A DNA stretch of 64,000 nucleotides from an uncultured Bacilli bacterium (GTDB lineage: Bacteria; Bacillota_I; Bacilli_A; RF39; UBA660). Below the pieces are notes generated by a model, which saw nothing but the letters and a program-made list of their open reading frames with translations, was not told the origin of the DNA and made no database searches. Numbering within the stretch: the stretch's first letter is position 1; each line of letters opens with the position of its first letter. Where the stretch lies: assembly GCA_949451605.1 (NCBI GenBank), contig CASTSB010000001.1, forward strand, positions 1-64,000. The letters run 5' to 3'. The translations under genes were made by a program, and so were the position numbers. Shown here one piece after another: positions 25,022-34,310 of this stretch.

Positions 25022-26785
25022 GTGAAAGATTTTAAAGAGAAATTAGCTTTAGTTCCTACTAAGCCTGGAAGCTATCAAATGAAGAATAAAGATGGGGTTA
25101 TTATTTATGTAGGAAAAGCTAAAAATTTGCAGAGAAGACTTAGAAGTTATTTTACTAGAACCGTTACTGGTAAAACTAGACTATTGGTAGAAGATATTGA
25201 CGACTTTGAATATATAGTCACATCATCAGAACTTGAATCTTTAATACTAGAAATTACTTTAATTAAGAAATATGATCCTAAATATAATATTTTACTTAGA
25301 GATGATAAGAGTTATCCTTATATAGAACTTACTAATGAAAAGTTTCCTAAAGTTAGGATGATTAGAAATACTAAGAGAAAGAAAATAAAAAATCATTTAT
25401 ATGGACCTTTTCCTAATGCTACTGCAGCAAGGAAAACTGTTAATATAATAAATCGTTTGTATCCTCTTAGAAAGTGTGAAAGACTTGGAAAAGATTTATG
25501 TCTTTATTATCATATTCATGAATGCTTAGGATATTGTAAGAAAAATATAACAGAAGCAGAAATTGATAATATGAAAAAGGAAATTATTGCCTTTTTAAAA
25601 GGGGATTCTAGTATAGTTACTGAGCGTATTAAATCAGAAATGGAAAAGGCATCACTGTCAATGAATTATGAAAGAGCTTTAGAACTCAGAGATATGTTAA
25701 ATGATATTGATACTACTCTTAAAAAACAAAAAATTGATCTTAATAATAATGAGAGCTTTGATTTGATTAATTATTATCAAGATAAGAATTATTTATCTAT
25801 AGAAATATTTTTTATTCGAGATGGACTACTTTTTGGACGACATAATGAAATCATTCAAACTCTTGATAATACCGAAGATGAAGTATTAGAATACTTAATT
25901 AAATTTTACGATAAGGGAGTAATTATTCCTAAAACTTTATATATTCCGCAAGAGCTTAATGATAAATTATTAGCTGAGTATTTTAATGTTAAAGTATTTA
26001 AGCCTCAAAAGGGTAAGATGAAGGAACTTATGAATTTAGCTTTAGATAATGCTAAAGAACAAATGGAACTTCAAGAAGAAACGCTTAAGAAAGATAATGA
26101 TGAAAGACTAAAAGCAATAGAAGAACTTAGAAATCTACTTGGAGTAGATAAAGTATCACGTATGGAAACTTTTGATAACTCTCATTTATTCGGTACTTTT
26201 TACGTTGGTGGAATGGTTGTTTTTGATGACTTTATACCTTTGAAAGATGAATATAGAAAGTATAAGATTAGTGCTTTAGTTAAGGATGATTTAGGTGCGA
26301 TGAAGGAAGTGCTTTATAGAAGGTATTATAAAGTTTTGATGGAAAATCTCGTAAAGCCTGATTTAATTGTTATGGATGGTGGAGTTACACAGATAGGAGT
26401 TTGCAAAGAAATTATTTCTTCTTTAGGACTTAATATCCCAATAATTGGACTTGTGAAAGATGGAAACCATAGAACTAGTCATATTATGAATCAAGATTAT
26501 GAAATACTTGATGTTCCTAAAGAATCAAATTTATTCTTATTTTTGACTAGAATTCAAGATGAAGTTCATAGATATGCAATTACTTATCATAGAAATATTA
26601 AGGCTAAGGGAACACTTGCTAGTGTACTTGATTTAGCACCAGGAATTGGAGAGGTAAGACGTAAAGAATTATTAAAAAGGTTTGGCTCTCTTAAGAAAAT
26701 AAAGGAAGCTAGTGTAGAGGAATTATCAAAAGTTTTACCGAATGATGTTGCACAAAGTTTAGTTTCGTATTTAAAAGAAATGTAG
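25022..26785 (+). CDS. uvrC: UvrABC system protein C
   Basis: A 587-residue nucleotide excision repair nuclease: N-terminal GIY-YIG domain (KPGSYQMKNKDGVIIYVGKA), Cys-rich CERLGKDLCLYYHIHECLGYC, a UVR/coiled-coil region near 200, the RNase H-like C-terminal nuclease (ETFDNSHLFGTFYVGGMVVF, DLIVMDGGVTQIG) and the two helix-hairpin-helix motifs (APGIGEVRRKELLKRFGS). The length is normal. Start GTG 25022 (MKDFKEKLALVP) fits the family better than TTG 25010. No uvrA or uvrB in the window. TGATATAAT (24991-24999) is a likely extended -10. Confidence 0.96.
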   Translation: MKDFKEKLALVPTKPGSYQMKNKDGVIIYVGKAKNLQRRLRSYFTRTVTGKTRLLVEDIDDFEYIVTSSELESLILEITLIKKYDPKYNILLRDDKSYPYIELTNEKFPKVRMIRNTKRKKIKNHLYGPFPNATAARKTVNIINRLYPLRKCERLGKDLCLYYHIHECLGYCKKNITEAEIDNMKKEIIAFLKGDSSIVTERIKSEMEKASLSMNYERALELRDMLNDIDTTLKKQKIDLNNNESFDLINYYQDKNYLSIEIFFIRDGLLFGRHNEIIQTLDNTEDEVLEYLIKFYDKGVIIPKTLYIPQELNDKLLAEYFNVKVFKPQKGKMKELMNLALDNAKEQMELQEETLKKDNDERLKAIEELRNLLGVDKVSRMETFDNSHLFGTFYVGGMVVFDDFIPLKDEYRKYKISALVKDDLGAMKEVLYRRYYKVLMENLVKPDLIVMDGGVTQIGVCKEIISSLGLNIPIIGLVKDGNHRTSHIMNQDYEILDVPKESNLFLFLTRIQDEVHRYAITYHRNIKAKGTLASVLDLAPGIGEVRRKELLKRFGSLKKIKEASVEELSKVLPNDVAQSLVSYLKEM

Positions 26786-26811
26786 TATAATTTACTTAGG
26801 ATGGTGAAATT

Positions 26812-27315
26812 ATGAAATTAGGAAAAAAAGGGTTTACAATGGTTGAATTATTAGGAGTAATAACAATAATGGGAATACTTATGGCAATTGCAGTTCCATC
26901 AGTTATTAAGTATGTTGATAAAGCTCGTAAGACATCTATGGAAACTATGCTAAAGTCAACTTATGAAGCTGCAGAAAATTATATGATGACAAATACTGAA
27001 ATTAATATTTCTGAAAATGGATTTATTAAAGATGCAATAAAAGTTGAAGATTTGGTTAAGGATGAACTACTAGAGCCTTTAAATTCGCCTTATGGTGGAG
27101 GTAATTGTGCAAGTAGCGATTCTAAAATATCTGTTTATCGTTTGGCTAATACCGTAGGAAACCTTCCAAATTATGTTTATGATATTAAATTGGTTTGTAA
27201 AAACAATGGCAAGGATACTAGTAAGAAAAGAAAATTATTTCCAGCTGAATTAGAAATTGATTATAATTATAGAGGAAATATTTTAACTCTTTTAAGCAAT
27301 AAAGGATTATTATAG
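26812..27315 (+). CDS. Type IV prepilin-like protein (orphan)
   Basis: A 167-residue protein with a class III signal: KKG|FTMVELL, predicted cleavage after Gly7, mature Glu5 (Glu12), then a 20-residue hydrophobic helix ITIMGILMAIAVPSVI. The rest is a small globular domain with a cysteine pair (NCASSD and VCKNNG). This is the pattern of competence or type II/IV pseudopilins. No pilus ATPase, prepilin peptidase or other com gene lies nearby; it sits 13 bases before mutL. It may use machinery encoded elsewhere. Confidence 0.85.
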   Translation: MKLGKKGFTMVELLGVITIMGILMAIAVPSVIKYVDKARKTSMETMLKSTYEAAENYMMTNTEINISENGFIKDAIKVEDLVKDELLEPLNSPYGGGNCASSDSKISVYRLANTVGNLPNYVYDIKLVCKNNGKDTSKKRKLFPAELEIDYNYRGNILTLLSNKGLL

Positions 27316-27328
27316 AAAGAAGAATTTT

Positions 27329-29140
27329 ATGAGTAAAATACAAGTAATGGATGAAGTTTTAGCTAATAAGATTGCTGCTGGAGAAGTAGTTGAGAAGACT
27401 ATGAATGTAGTAAAAGAATTAGTTGAAAATTCTATAGATGCAAAGTCTACTGAAATATCTATTAAATTAGTAGATTCAGGGGTTAAGCAAATTGAAGTTA
27501 GTGATAATGGAATAGGTATGGATGAGGAAGATGCTAAAATGGCTTTTCTTCGTCACGCAACTTCTAAACTTAAAAATTTAGATGATTTGTTTTATATAGA
27601 GTCATTAGGTTTTAGAGGTGAAGCCCTTCCTTCAATTGCTAGTGTATCTAATGTTACTTTAAAGACTTCTAATGGAGAAGTGGGTACTTTAATACATATT
27701 AATGGTGGCAAGGATATGAAGGTTGAAAGATGCGATCTTCAAAAAGGAACTACTATATGTGTAAATGATTTGTTTTATAATACTCCAGTTAGACTTAAAT
27801 ACTTAAAAAACTTATATGTAGAATTAGCAAATATTGTCGAATATGTCAATAAAATGGCTTTATCATATCCAAATATAAAATTTACATTAGTAAATAATGA
27901 AAAAGTTTTACTTTCTACTGATGGAAATGGAGATCTATTAAAAGTTATTTATGAGATTTATGGTATAGATGTTGCGAAAAAGATGATTCCAGTTGATGCT
28001 GAAAACGATGATTATTATATAAGTGGTTTTATTTCGTATCCAGAACTAACTAAAAGTAATCGATCATCTATTACAACACTTGTTAATGGTCGAGTTATAA
28101 AAAATAATGAATTAAATAAAACTATAGTTGATTGTTATCATACTTATGTACATAAGGACAGATATCCAATAATTGTTTTAAATATTGATGTTGATCCAAT
28201 ACTAGTTGATATTAATATTCATCCAACTAAAATGGATATTAAGTTTTCTAAAATGGATACTTTGAAATCGTTATTAATCGAAATGGTTACAAAAAAATTA
28301 GAGGTTGCTACTTTGATACCTGATGCATCTGTAAGAGATATTCATACTATTAATGAAGTTAGAACGCAAATGAACGTTATTGAAAAAGAAGATGAAGCTA
28401 AAAATATTAAAGAATATGAAGAAATGACTTTAGATTTTGAAGTAGCTGAAGCAAAAAAAGAATATGAAGTCTCTAAAAGAGAAGAACAATCTATAAAAGA
28501 GTCTGATGAGTCAGTTGAAGTAGAAGAAATAGTTGATGCTAAACTTGATAATTATAATCGAATAAAGAAAATGATTCCTAGAGGAGTTGTTTTACTTACA
28601 TATATAGTTGCTGAAAATGAAGATGGAATGTATTTGATTGATCAACATGCTGCAGCAGAACGAATCAATTATGAGAAGATTTTAAAATCATTAAAAGAAA
28701 AGCCAATTATAATTGATTTACTTGTTCCAATTAAGATTGAACTTAGACCTGATGAATTTATTTTAGCTAAAACTCATTTTGATTTATTAGAAAGTTATGG
28801 ATTTAAAGTTGATGACTTTGGCTTTAATACAATAATTATTAGATCTCATCCTAATTGGATAATAGAAGAAAAAGCTGAAGAGTGTATAAGAAAAGTTGTA
28901 GATATAATTTGTGAAAAAGGCGAATTTGATTTTGATCAATTCGTTTGGAGAATGGCAGCTACAACGGCTTGCCGTATGTCTGTAATGGCTAATACTTATA
29001 TTTCTTTGGAAGAGCAGGAATGGATTCTTGATAATATTCGTAAATGTGATAATCCATTTACTTGTCCTCATGGTAGGCCTACAATTATAGCATATAGCAG
29101 ATATGAATTAGAGAGGTTATTCAAGCGTCAACTTGACTAA
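27329..29140 (+). CDS. mutL: DNA mismatch repair protein MutL
   Basis: A 603-residue GHKL ATPase: NKIAAGEVVE, ELVENSIDA, DNGIGMDEEDA, RHATSKL, GFRGEALPSIASVS, then the transducer domain. The C-terminal half has the endonuclease motif DQHAAAERINYE, ACRMSV and CPHGRPT, all marks of nicking-type MutL. It should nick the new strand in mismatch repair. Usually mutS is directly upstream; here a prepilin gene and uvrC are, so mutS must be elsewhere or missing. It is probably co-transcribed with the prepilin gene. Confidence 0.96.
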   Translation: MSKIQVMDEVLANKIAAGEVVEKTMNVVKELVENSIDAKSTEISIKLVDSGVKQIEVSDNGIGMDEEDAKMAFLRHATSKLKNLDDLFYIESLGFRGEALPSIASVSNVTLKTSNGEVGTLIHINGGKDMKVERCDLQKGTTICVNDLFYNTPVRLKYLKNLYVELANIVEYVNKMALSYPNIKFTLVNNEKVLLSTDGNGDLLKVIYEIYGIDVAKKMIPVDAENDDYYISGFISYPELTKSNRSSITTLVNGRVIKNNELNKTIVDCYHTYVHKDRYPIIVLNIDVDPILVDINIHPTKMDIKFSKMDTLKSLLIEMVTKKLEVATLIPDASVRDIHTINEVRTQMNVIEKEDEAKNIKEYEEMTLDFEVAEAKKEYEVSKREEQSIKESDESVEVEEIVDAKLDNYNRIKKMIPRGVVLLTYIVAENEDGMYLIDQHAAAERINYEKILKSLKEKPIIIDLLVPIKIELRPDEFILAKTHFDLLESYGFKVDDFGFNTIIIRSHPNWIIEEKAEECIRKVVDIICEKGEFDFDQFVWRMAATTACRMSVMANTYISLEEQEWILDNIRKCDNPFTCPHGRPTIIAYSRYELERLFKRQLD

Positions 29141-29161
29141 TCTCTTATTTTTTGGTATAAT
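29133..29161 (+). promoter_or_regulatory. Promoter of miaA overlapping the end of mutL
   Basis: TTGACT (29133-29138), a 17-base spacer and TATAAT (29156-29161). The -35 lies in the last codons of mutL, giving miaA its own strong promoter. Confidence 0.75.
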
Positions 29162-29189
29162 AAGCGCATAATTTAGAGGGGTAAATTAA

Positions 29190-30065
29190 ATGAAAGATAT
29201 AATTGTTATTGTAGGTCCAACAGGAGTTGGAAAAACTAAACTTAGTATAGAACTTGCTAAAAAGCTTGATGCTGAAATAATTAATGGAGATTCTGTCGCA
29301 ATTTATAAGCGTCTTGATATAGGTAGTGCTAAACCAACATTAGAAGAGATGGATGGGATATTTCATCATTTAATAGATATTCGTGATGTAACTAGTGAAT
29401 ATAGTGTTTTTGATTATCAAAAAGATGTAAGAAGATTAATAGAAGATATATCTTCACGTGGTAAGAGAATTATAATTGTTGGAGGAACCGGTTTATATAT
29501 AAAAGCAGCTTTATATGATTATACTTTTACTCCTTCTAAAAGTATTAGTAGAAATTATGATAATTTAGGTAATGAAGAAATAATTGCTAAAATAAAGGAA
29601 TATCAAGATGATGTTGATATTCATATAAATAATAGAAAAAGATTAGTAAGACTGTTAAATAAATTAGAAAACGAAGAAGAGATTACAAATAATAAAGATA
29701 AATTGTTATATCCATGTAAAGTAATCGGTTTAACAACTGATCGAGATTATTTATATGAAAGAATTAATAAAAGAGTTGAAGTAATGCTTGAAAATGGGCT
29801 ACTTAATGAAATTAATTCTTTAAAAGAATTTTATGATAACTCTAGAATTTTGAATAGCGGAATTGGTTATAAAGAGTTTTATGATTATTTATTTGGTTCT
29901 AAGGATTTTGAAACAGTAAAAGAAGAAATTAAACAAGATTCTAGAAGATATGCAAAAAGACAATATACTTTCTTTAAACATCAATTTGATACTAATTGGT
30001 TTGATGTAGATTTTAAAGATTTTAATAATACTATTAATGAAGTTTATGAATTTGTTAGTAAGTAG
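29190..30065 (+). CDS. miaA: tRNA dimethylallyltransferase
   Basis: A 291-residue enzyme that adds a dimethylallyl group to A37 of tRNAs reading UNN codons. P-loop GPTGVGKTKL (8-17), substrate contact INGDSVAIYKRLDIGSAKP, DVTSEYSVFDYQ, GGTGLYIKA, and the C-terminal SRRYAKRQYTFFKHQ are all present. Aspartate of the catalytic motif is in NGDS. The DPVAI/DSMQVY motif reads DSVAIY, a modest variant. The neighbour mutL is also found beside miaA in many Bacillota. Confidence 0.96.
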   Translation: MKDIIVIVGPTGVGKTKLSIELAKKLDAEIINGDSVAIYKRLDIGSAKPTLEEMDGIFHHLIDIRDVTSEYSVFDYQKDVRRLIEDISSRGKRIIIVGGTGLYIKAALYDYTFTPSKSISRNYDNLGNEEIIAKIKEYQDDVDIHINNRKRLVRLLNKLENEEEITNNKDKLLYPCKVIGLTTDRDYLYERINKRVEVMLENGLLNEINSLKEFYDNSRILNSGIGYKEFYDYLFGSKDFETVKEEIKQDSRRYAKRQYTFFKHQFDTNWFDVDFKDFNNTINEVYEFVSK

Positions 30066-30073
30066 GTGAAATT

Positions 30074-31900
30074 ATGAATCCAATAGCTTTTATGAAATAT
30101 CTTAAAGCTATAGCTAAAAAAGATAAAGGAATTGTAGTAGATGATAAGGAAGCCTCTCTTTTATTAAATGGAGAGAAGATACCTGTTACTACAGAAAAAT
30201 ATTCTACAATGACTGTTGAGTTGCTTAAATCATTTGTGGATGAGAAAAAATATTATAAACAATTTTTTAATGATTTAATTGAAAAGGATAATAGTAAGTT
30301 TTCTTTTATAATTGAAGACGAACTTGGAAGAAAAGAATATTTTGATTATAAGAAACTAGATATAATTTCTGCTTTTGAATGGGCAAAAGATAATGATAAA
30401 TTAAAAAACGAAGAAATAGAAAAATTTAAATTATTAAAAATGAGTAGTGAATTATCAGCTTTCCTTGATAAGTATAAAGGTGAAAAAAGAAGCATAAATA
30501 TTGATGGCAAATTTGTTACTCTTCCTGTAATTAGTTTTATTAACTTGCTTTCTATGGAAGAAGAGGAGATTGCTAAAGTAATTAGTAAAGAGGAGTTTAA
30601 TGATTTAAGTTTAAATGAATTTGTTTTTGCGTTAGATAATTTTTTGGATGAAACTAAAATATTAGAACGTTTTAAATTACCCAATACGTATTTAAACAAT
30701 TTATCAAAATTAAAAGAAATAGTTGATATTACATATATTAATAGGTGTATTGATAATGATAATACTTATCTTAAAAAAGTTCAGGTTAGTGAAAATTTTA
30801 AACAAGAATTATTAAGTGATATTCCGAGTCATTTTGATAAATTAGAAAAAGCATATTACATTTATTACAGAATGTGTTATTTATTAACATATGATGGGGA
30901 ACAGTTCGCAAGAAGAGAAAATAAAGATTATGAGATTGCTCATCACGATTTTGATAGAATTAAAACAATAGATTCGAGAAATAATAAAATAGTATGTTAT
31001 GAATTTAATGCTATATATGCTAATATGTTACGTGAACTTGGAATTAATTATGAACTTAATGGAGATAGAATGTACTCATTAGGACATGCTTCACTTACTT
31101 TTAGGGTAGATAATTATTTAGTTAATGCTGATTCAACTGTTGGACTTATAAAATCAGATTTATCTTATGCAAAAAATGGAATGAAGCTTCTTGGTTTTAC
31201 ATTAGAAAGTGAAAATAGTAAGACAAAAGAAGAATTTTATAGGAAAATAGAAACTGTAAATAAATTTATCAAGATGCAGAATGATAAAAAATATTTTGGT
31301 ACAGTTAGAGAACTAAATAAATTTGCCTATAGTATACCTAGCGATCTTGATTTAGAAACAAAGACAGCTTTATTTATTACAATGTCTAATAATAGTAATT
31401 TACCAATTGTTGATAAAATACCTTATCAAATAGAATTAAAAAATAAGCTATTTCCAAAAAATGCTAATACTAAAAAGGTATTTAATATTAATTATTTATC
31501 AAAAAAAGAAATGGTCTTTAGAAATGAAAAATATTCACCTATATGTTTAATAACTTTAAATGAAAATGGGGTAGAAGAAGACTTTATTAATAATACTTAT
31601 ATAGAGCTAAATAGTAATAATACTATAACTTATAATATTAATGAAGTAAAATACAGATTTGAAAATAATGATTATGCTTATACTAAGGGAAATAATAGAT
31701 TTGTTCCTGGAATAGGCTATATTGCACATAAAGATGGTTCTTCACAAGATTCTTATAGAATTGGTGAATTCTTTGAAAAGGATGCAAATAAAGAAATGTT
31801 TTCTTCTATGTTTAATGAAACTTCTAATGAAAATAATTATTCAAGTTATATAAAAGATAATGTGACTGAATCTAAAGAAGAGAGAAGAAAAAGAATTTAA
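30074..31900 (+). CDS. Large transglutaminase-like (papain-fold) protein
   Basis: A 608-residue cytosolic-looking protein without signal or membrane segment. Its middle carries a transglutaminase-like catalytic core: Cys308 in VCYEFNAIYANMLRELGI, His338 in LGHASLTF and Asp353 in VNADST, in the correct order and spacing. The flanking regions (1-290 and 380-608) match nothing I know; the C-terminus is charged. Bacterial members can be proteases, peptide cross-linkers or amidases. It begins eight bases after miaA and is convergent with another transglutaminase-like gene sharing its terminator. Confidence 0.65.
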   Translation: MNPIAFMKYLKAIAKKDKGIVVDDKEASLLLNGEKIPVTTEKYSTMTVELLKSFVDEKKYYKQFFNDLIEKDNSKFSFIIEDELGRKEYFDYKKLDIISAFEWAKDNDKLKNEEIEKFKLLKMSSELSAFLDKYKGEKRSINIDGKFVTLPVISFINLLSMEEEEIAKVISKEEFNDLSLNEFVFALDNFLDETKILERFKLPNTYLNNLSKLKEIVDITYINRCIDNDNTYLKKVQVSENFKQELLSDIPSHFDKLEKAYYIYYRMCYLLTYDGEQFARRENKDYEIAHHDFDRIKTIDSRNNKIVCYEFNAIYANMLRELGINYELNGDRMYSLGHASLTFRVDNYLVNADSTVGLIKSDLSYAKNGMKLLGFTLESENSKTKEEFYRKIETVNKFIKMQNDKKYFGTVRELNKFAYSIPSDLDLETKTALFITMSNNSNLPIVDKIPYQIELKNKLFPKNANTKKVFNINYLSKKEMVFRNEKYSPICLITLNENGVEEDFINNTYIELNSNNTITYNINEVKYRFENNDYAYTKGNNRFVPGIGYIAHKDGSSQDSYRIGEFFEKDANKEMFSSMFNETSNENNYSSYIKDNVTESKEERRKRI

Positions 31901-31928
31901 AAAGATCACTTATTAAGTGATCTTTTAT
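31901..31928. terminator. Bidirectional terminator between convergent genes
   Basis: AAAGATCACTT (31901-31911) and AAGTGATCTTT (31915-31925) form a perfect stem with an A run on one side and a T run on the other. It serves the + gene ending at 31900 and the - gene ending at 31925. Confidence 0.85.
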
Positions 31929-32956
31929 TGTGCATCAAACTCGGTCCAAATGCCAGGTTTAAAAGTATGTGTTTTACTATCATTTTTTAATAATGTTTCT
32001 GAGTCTACTAAAAAATATTTGTAACTAGTAAATGTTTTTCCATTTGTGTATCTTGCATCATCCCAAGTTAAGTCTAAATGATACCATACACCGTCTATTT
32101 CAACAGCATTCCATATGTGTCTTACTCCAGATACTCTATATTGTTTTAGGTTCATTCTTTCTAAAAACAAGAACATAGCATCAGTATAGCCGCTACAAAT
32201 GGCTTTACCTTCTAATAGAGTTCCATAGGCAGTATCTGATGCATAAATGCTATCATCTTTACTTTCTTCTTTAATAAATGCACGCTTATCTTTATCATAT
32301 TCTGTATTTTCGATTAAATAATCGTGAATTCTTTTTATATTATTTTCTATAGTATCGTTTTCTTTGTATAAAATTTTAAATAATTCATCAGCTTTTCGAT
32401 TGGCAGCTTTTATTTGTTCCTCAGTATATTTTTTATCAACTCTAAAAGTAATTTTTCCAGTAGACTCTACAGTTGAAAGATATATCTTATCAAAATCATT
32501 ATAAGGATGATTAAATTGATAAATTTCATCAGTTACTTTAGTTTTTTCATTTTTTATTAATTTCTTGGCATCTTTTGTACAATCTTTATAATCTTTTTGA
32601 CAGTAAAAAGAAAATTCTTTTTCTCCTGAATTAATAAATGTATGCAATATATTTAAAAGCTCTTCATAATTTTTTGGATAAAAGTTATTGGTATTTTGTA
32701 CAAAATTAAAATCGTCTTCTAAATAATATTCATTTTTATTTTTAATTTTAATTTCTTCTTCCTTAATTCCCTTTAGATAGTTATAAATGTATTCTGATTC
32801 ATATGGAAAGAAGCTTGGTACTATAACAAGTAGTCCAATAAAAAAGCAAAGAATAAGTGTTATATTTAGAAAGGTATCTACAAAATCTCTTTTCTTTTTA
32901 GTTTGTTTTATTTCTTCTACTTGGTTATTTGTTTCTATTTGATTATTTTCTTCCAT
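31925..32956 (-). CDS. Membrane-anchored transglutaminase-like protein
   Basis: A 343-residue protein with a charged N-terminus, one membrane segment (about residues 29-49) and an extracytoplasmic transglutaminase core: Cys254 in KAICSGYTDAMFLFLERM, His280 in RHIWNAVEIDGVWYHLDLTWDD and Asp295. These are the three catalytic residues of the family. Proteins of this build act on the cell surface in many Gram-positives as proteases or cross-linkers; the substrate is unknown. AAGGGGTG precedes the ATG. It is convergent with, but not clearly paralogous to, the gene at 30074. Confidence 0.82.
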   Translation of the reverse strand: MEENNQIETNNQVEEIKQTKKKRDFVDTFLNITLILCFFIGLLVIVPSFFPYESEYIYNYLKGIKEEEIKIKNKNEYYLEDDFNFVQNTNNFYPKNYEELLNILHTFINSGEKEFSFYCQKDYKDCTKDAKKLIKNEKTKVTDEIYQFNHPYNDFDKIYLSTVESTGKITFRVDKKYTEEQIKAANRKADELFKILYKENDTIENNIKRIHDYLIENTEYDKDKRAFIKEESKDDSIYASDTAYGTLLEGKAICSGYTDAMFLFLERMNLKQYRVSGVRHIWNAVEIDGVWYHLDLTWDDARYTNGKTFTSYKYFLVDSETLLKNDSKTHTFKPGIWTEFDAQ

Positions 32957-33064
32957 TTTTACACCCCTTTAATCAACTTAATTATATTATATAATATGAA
33001 ATTAGTAAATGAAACTTTAATTTTGTCTCTTTTTAAATGTCATTAATCATAGGTTAATTGAAAA

Positions 33065-33094
33065 CAAAAAAACCAATCTTTATATATGATTGGT
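33065..33094 (-). terminator. Terminator of rpsT
   Basis: Read on the minus strand, ACCAATC/GATTGGT (33072-33078 and 33088-33094) forms a stem followed by a run of T (the A run at 33063-33071). It lies just past the rpsT stop. Confidence 0.8.
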
Positions 33095-33100
33095 CTTTTA

Positions 33101-33364
33101 TTATTCCATTGTGTTTTTCATTTTAGTTAATCTTGATTTTAAACGAGCAGCTTTATTTTTATGTACTAATCCAGTAGACATAGCTTTGTCTATTTTTTGG
33201 ATAGCAACGTTTAAATTATTGCTTGCTTCTTCTTTATTTCCTTCTTTTACAGCACGTTCAAATTTTTTAATAGCTGTTTTCATGCTTGAAGTTACTAAAG
33301 TGTTAACATCTGTTTTCTTAACGCTTGAACGCATACGTTTTTTTGCACTTTTAATATTTGGCAT
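33101..33364 (-). CDS. rpsT: 30S ribosomal protein S20
   Basis: An 87-residue basic protein starting MPNIKSAKKRMRSS, ending NKAARLKSRLTKMKN, unmistakable S20. ATG 33364 is preceded by AGGTGA at correct spacing; upstream in-frame codons are not conserved. It binds 16S rRNA early in 30S assembly. As in many Bacillota it lies divergently next to gpr. The + strand ORF on the opposite strand (33090-33464) is a shadow. Confidence 0.97.
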   Translation of the reverse strand: MPNIKSAKKRMRSSVKKTDVNTLVTSSMKTAIKKFERAVKEGNKEEASNNLNVAIQKIDKAMSTGLVHKNKAARLKSRLTKMKNTME

Positions 33365-33396
33365 TTTTTTCACCTCGCTTTTTTTAAAACACATTA

Positions 33397-33425
33397 ATCT
33401 TATCAAAAAAACGAAGAAAAAGCAA
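33397..33425 (-). promoter_or_regulatory. Promoter of rpsT
   Basis: On the minus strand, TTGCTT (33420-33425) and TAAGAT (33397-33402) are 17 bases apart, about 33 bases before the start codon. It lies in the divergent region shared with gpr. Confidence 0.6.
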
Positions 33426-33471
33426 ATAATTTTTAATATTTTGGTTAATATTATACTTAGGTGATATTGAA

Positions 33472-34272
33472 ATGCATATTATTGACTATAGTAACTTATC
33501 CATCAGAACGGATTTAGTTTTAGATTCAGAAATAGAAAGTAAAGAGATTTTTAATAAAGATGGAGTGACTTTAAAGAGAACAATTAAAGATAAGAATAAA
33601 TACTCTAGTATTAGTTTTATTGATGTTACTGATAAGGATCAAGCAAAAATAGTAGAGAAATTGCTTATAAAGGAATTAAAGGAATATATTGATAATAATA
33701 GTAAAATATTAGTTATTGGTTTAGGAAATAGGAATTCTACCCCTGATGCATTAGGGCCTAAAAGCTTAGACCAAATTTTGGTTACTAGACATTTGTTTAA
33801 TCTTGGAGATGTTGATCAAGGCTATTCTAATGTATCTATTTTTGAGCCTAGTGTATATGGAACAACTGGTATTGATTCTGTCGAACTTATAAAAGAAGTA
33901 GTAAAATTGGTTCATCCAAATTATGTAATTATTATTGATAGTTTATGTACTTCTTCGTTATCACGTATGAATAAAACTATTCAAATAACGGATGCTGGTA
34001 TTAACCCTGGAAGTGGTGTTTTAAATGATAGGGGCGAGCTATCATCTAGAGTATTGGGTTGTAATACTATTGCCCTTGGTGTTCCAACAGTTGTAGATAT
34101 ATATGCTATTGTTATTGATATATTAAAAAAATATGATATTCACGAAATAGATGATTATGAAAATTTAATTGTAACGCCTAAAGAAATAGATTATGTAATT
34201 AATAGATTAAGCATTTTAATTGGTAACAGTTTGAATAAAGCATTTCATGAGTCTTTTGTTTCGACAAAATAA
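33472..34272 (+). CDS. gpr: Germination protease GPR
   Basis: A 266-residue spore protease, shorter than the roughly 370-residue Bacillus enzyme. Typical segments: IRTDLVLDS at the N-terminus (the autoprocessed region), VIGLGNRNSTPDALGPKSLD with the first active Asp, VHPNYVIIIDSLCTSS with the second, and TDAGINPGSGVLNDRGELS. It degrades small acid-soluble spore proteins on germination, so the organism should make SASPs and spores. AGGTGAT precedes the ATG. A sporulation sigma factor promoter is expected, but I could not identify one with confidence. Confidence 0.95.
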   Translation: MHIIDYSNLSIRTDLVLDSEIESKEIFNKDGVTLKRTIKDKNKYSSISFIDVTDKDQAKIVEKLLIKELKEYIDNNSKILVIGLGNRNSTPDALGPKSLDQILVTRHLFNLGDVDQGYSNVSIFEPSVYGTTGIDSVELIKEVVKLVHPNYVIIIDSLCTSSLSRMNKTIQITDAGINPGSGVLNDRGELSSRVLGCNTIALGVPTVVDIYAIVIDILKKYDIHEIDDYENLIVTPKEIDYVINRLSILIGNSLNKAFHESFVSTK

Positions 34273-34310
34273 GAAGCATTTATTATTTATATTAATAATA
34301 GGTGATTTTT

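Noticed and set aside
33090-33464. Open frame of 124 codons on the plus strand opposite rpsT.
   Set aside because: It lies wholly across rpsT, which is unmistakable S20, and has no ribosome site or family resemblance; it is a shadow of low-GC composition.
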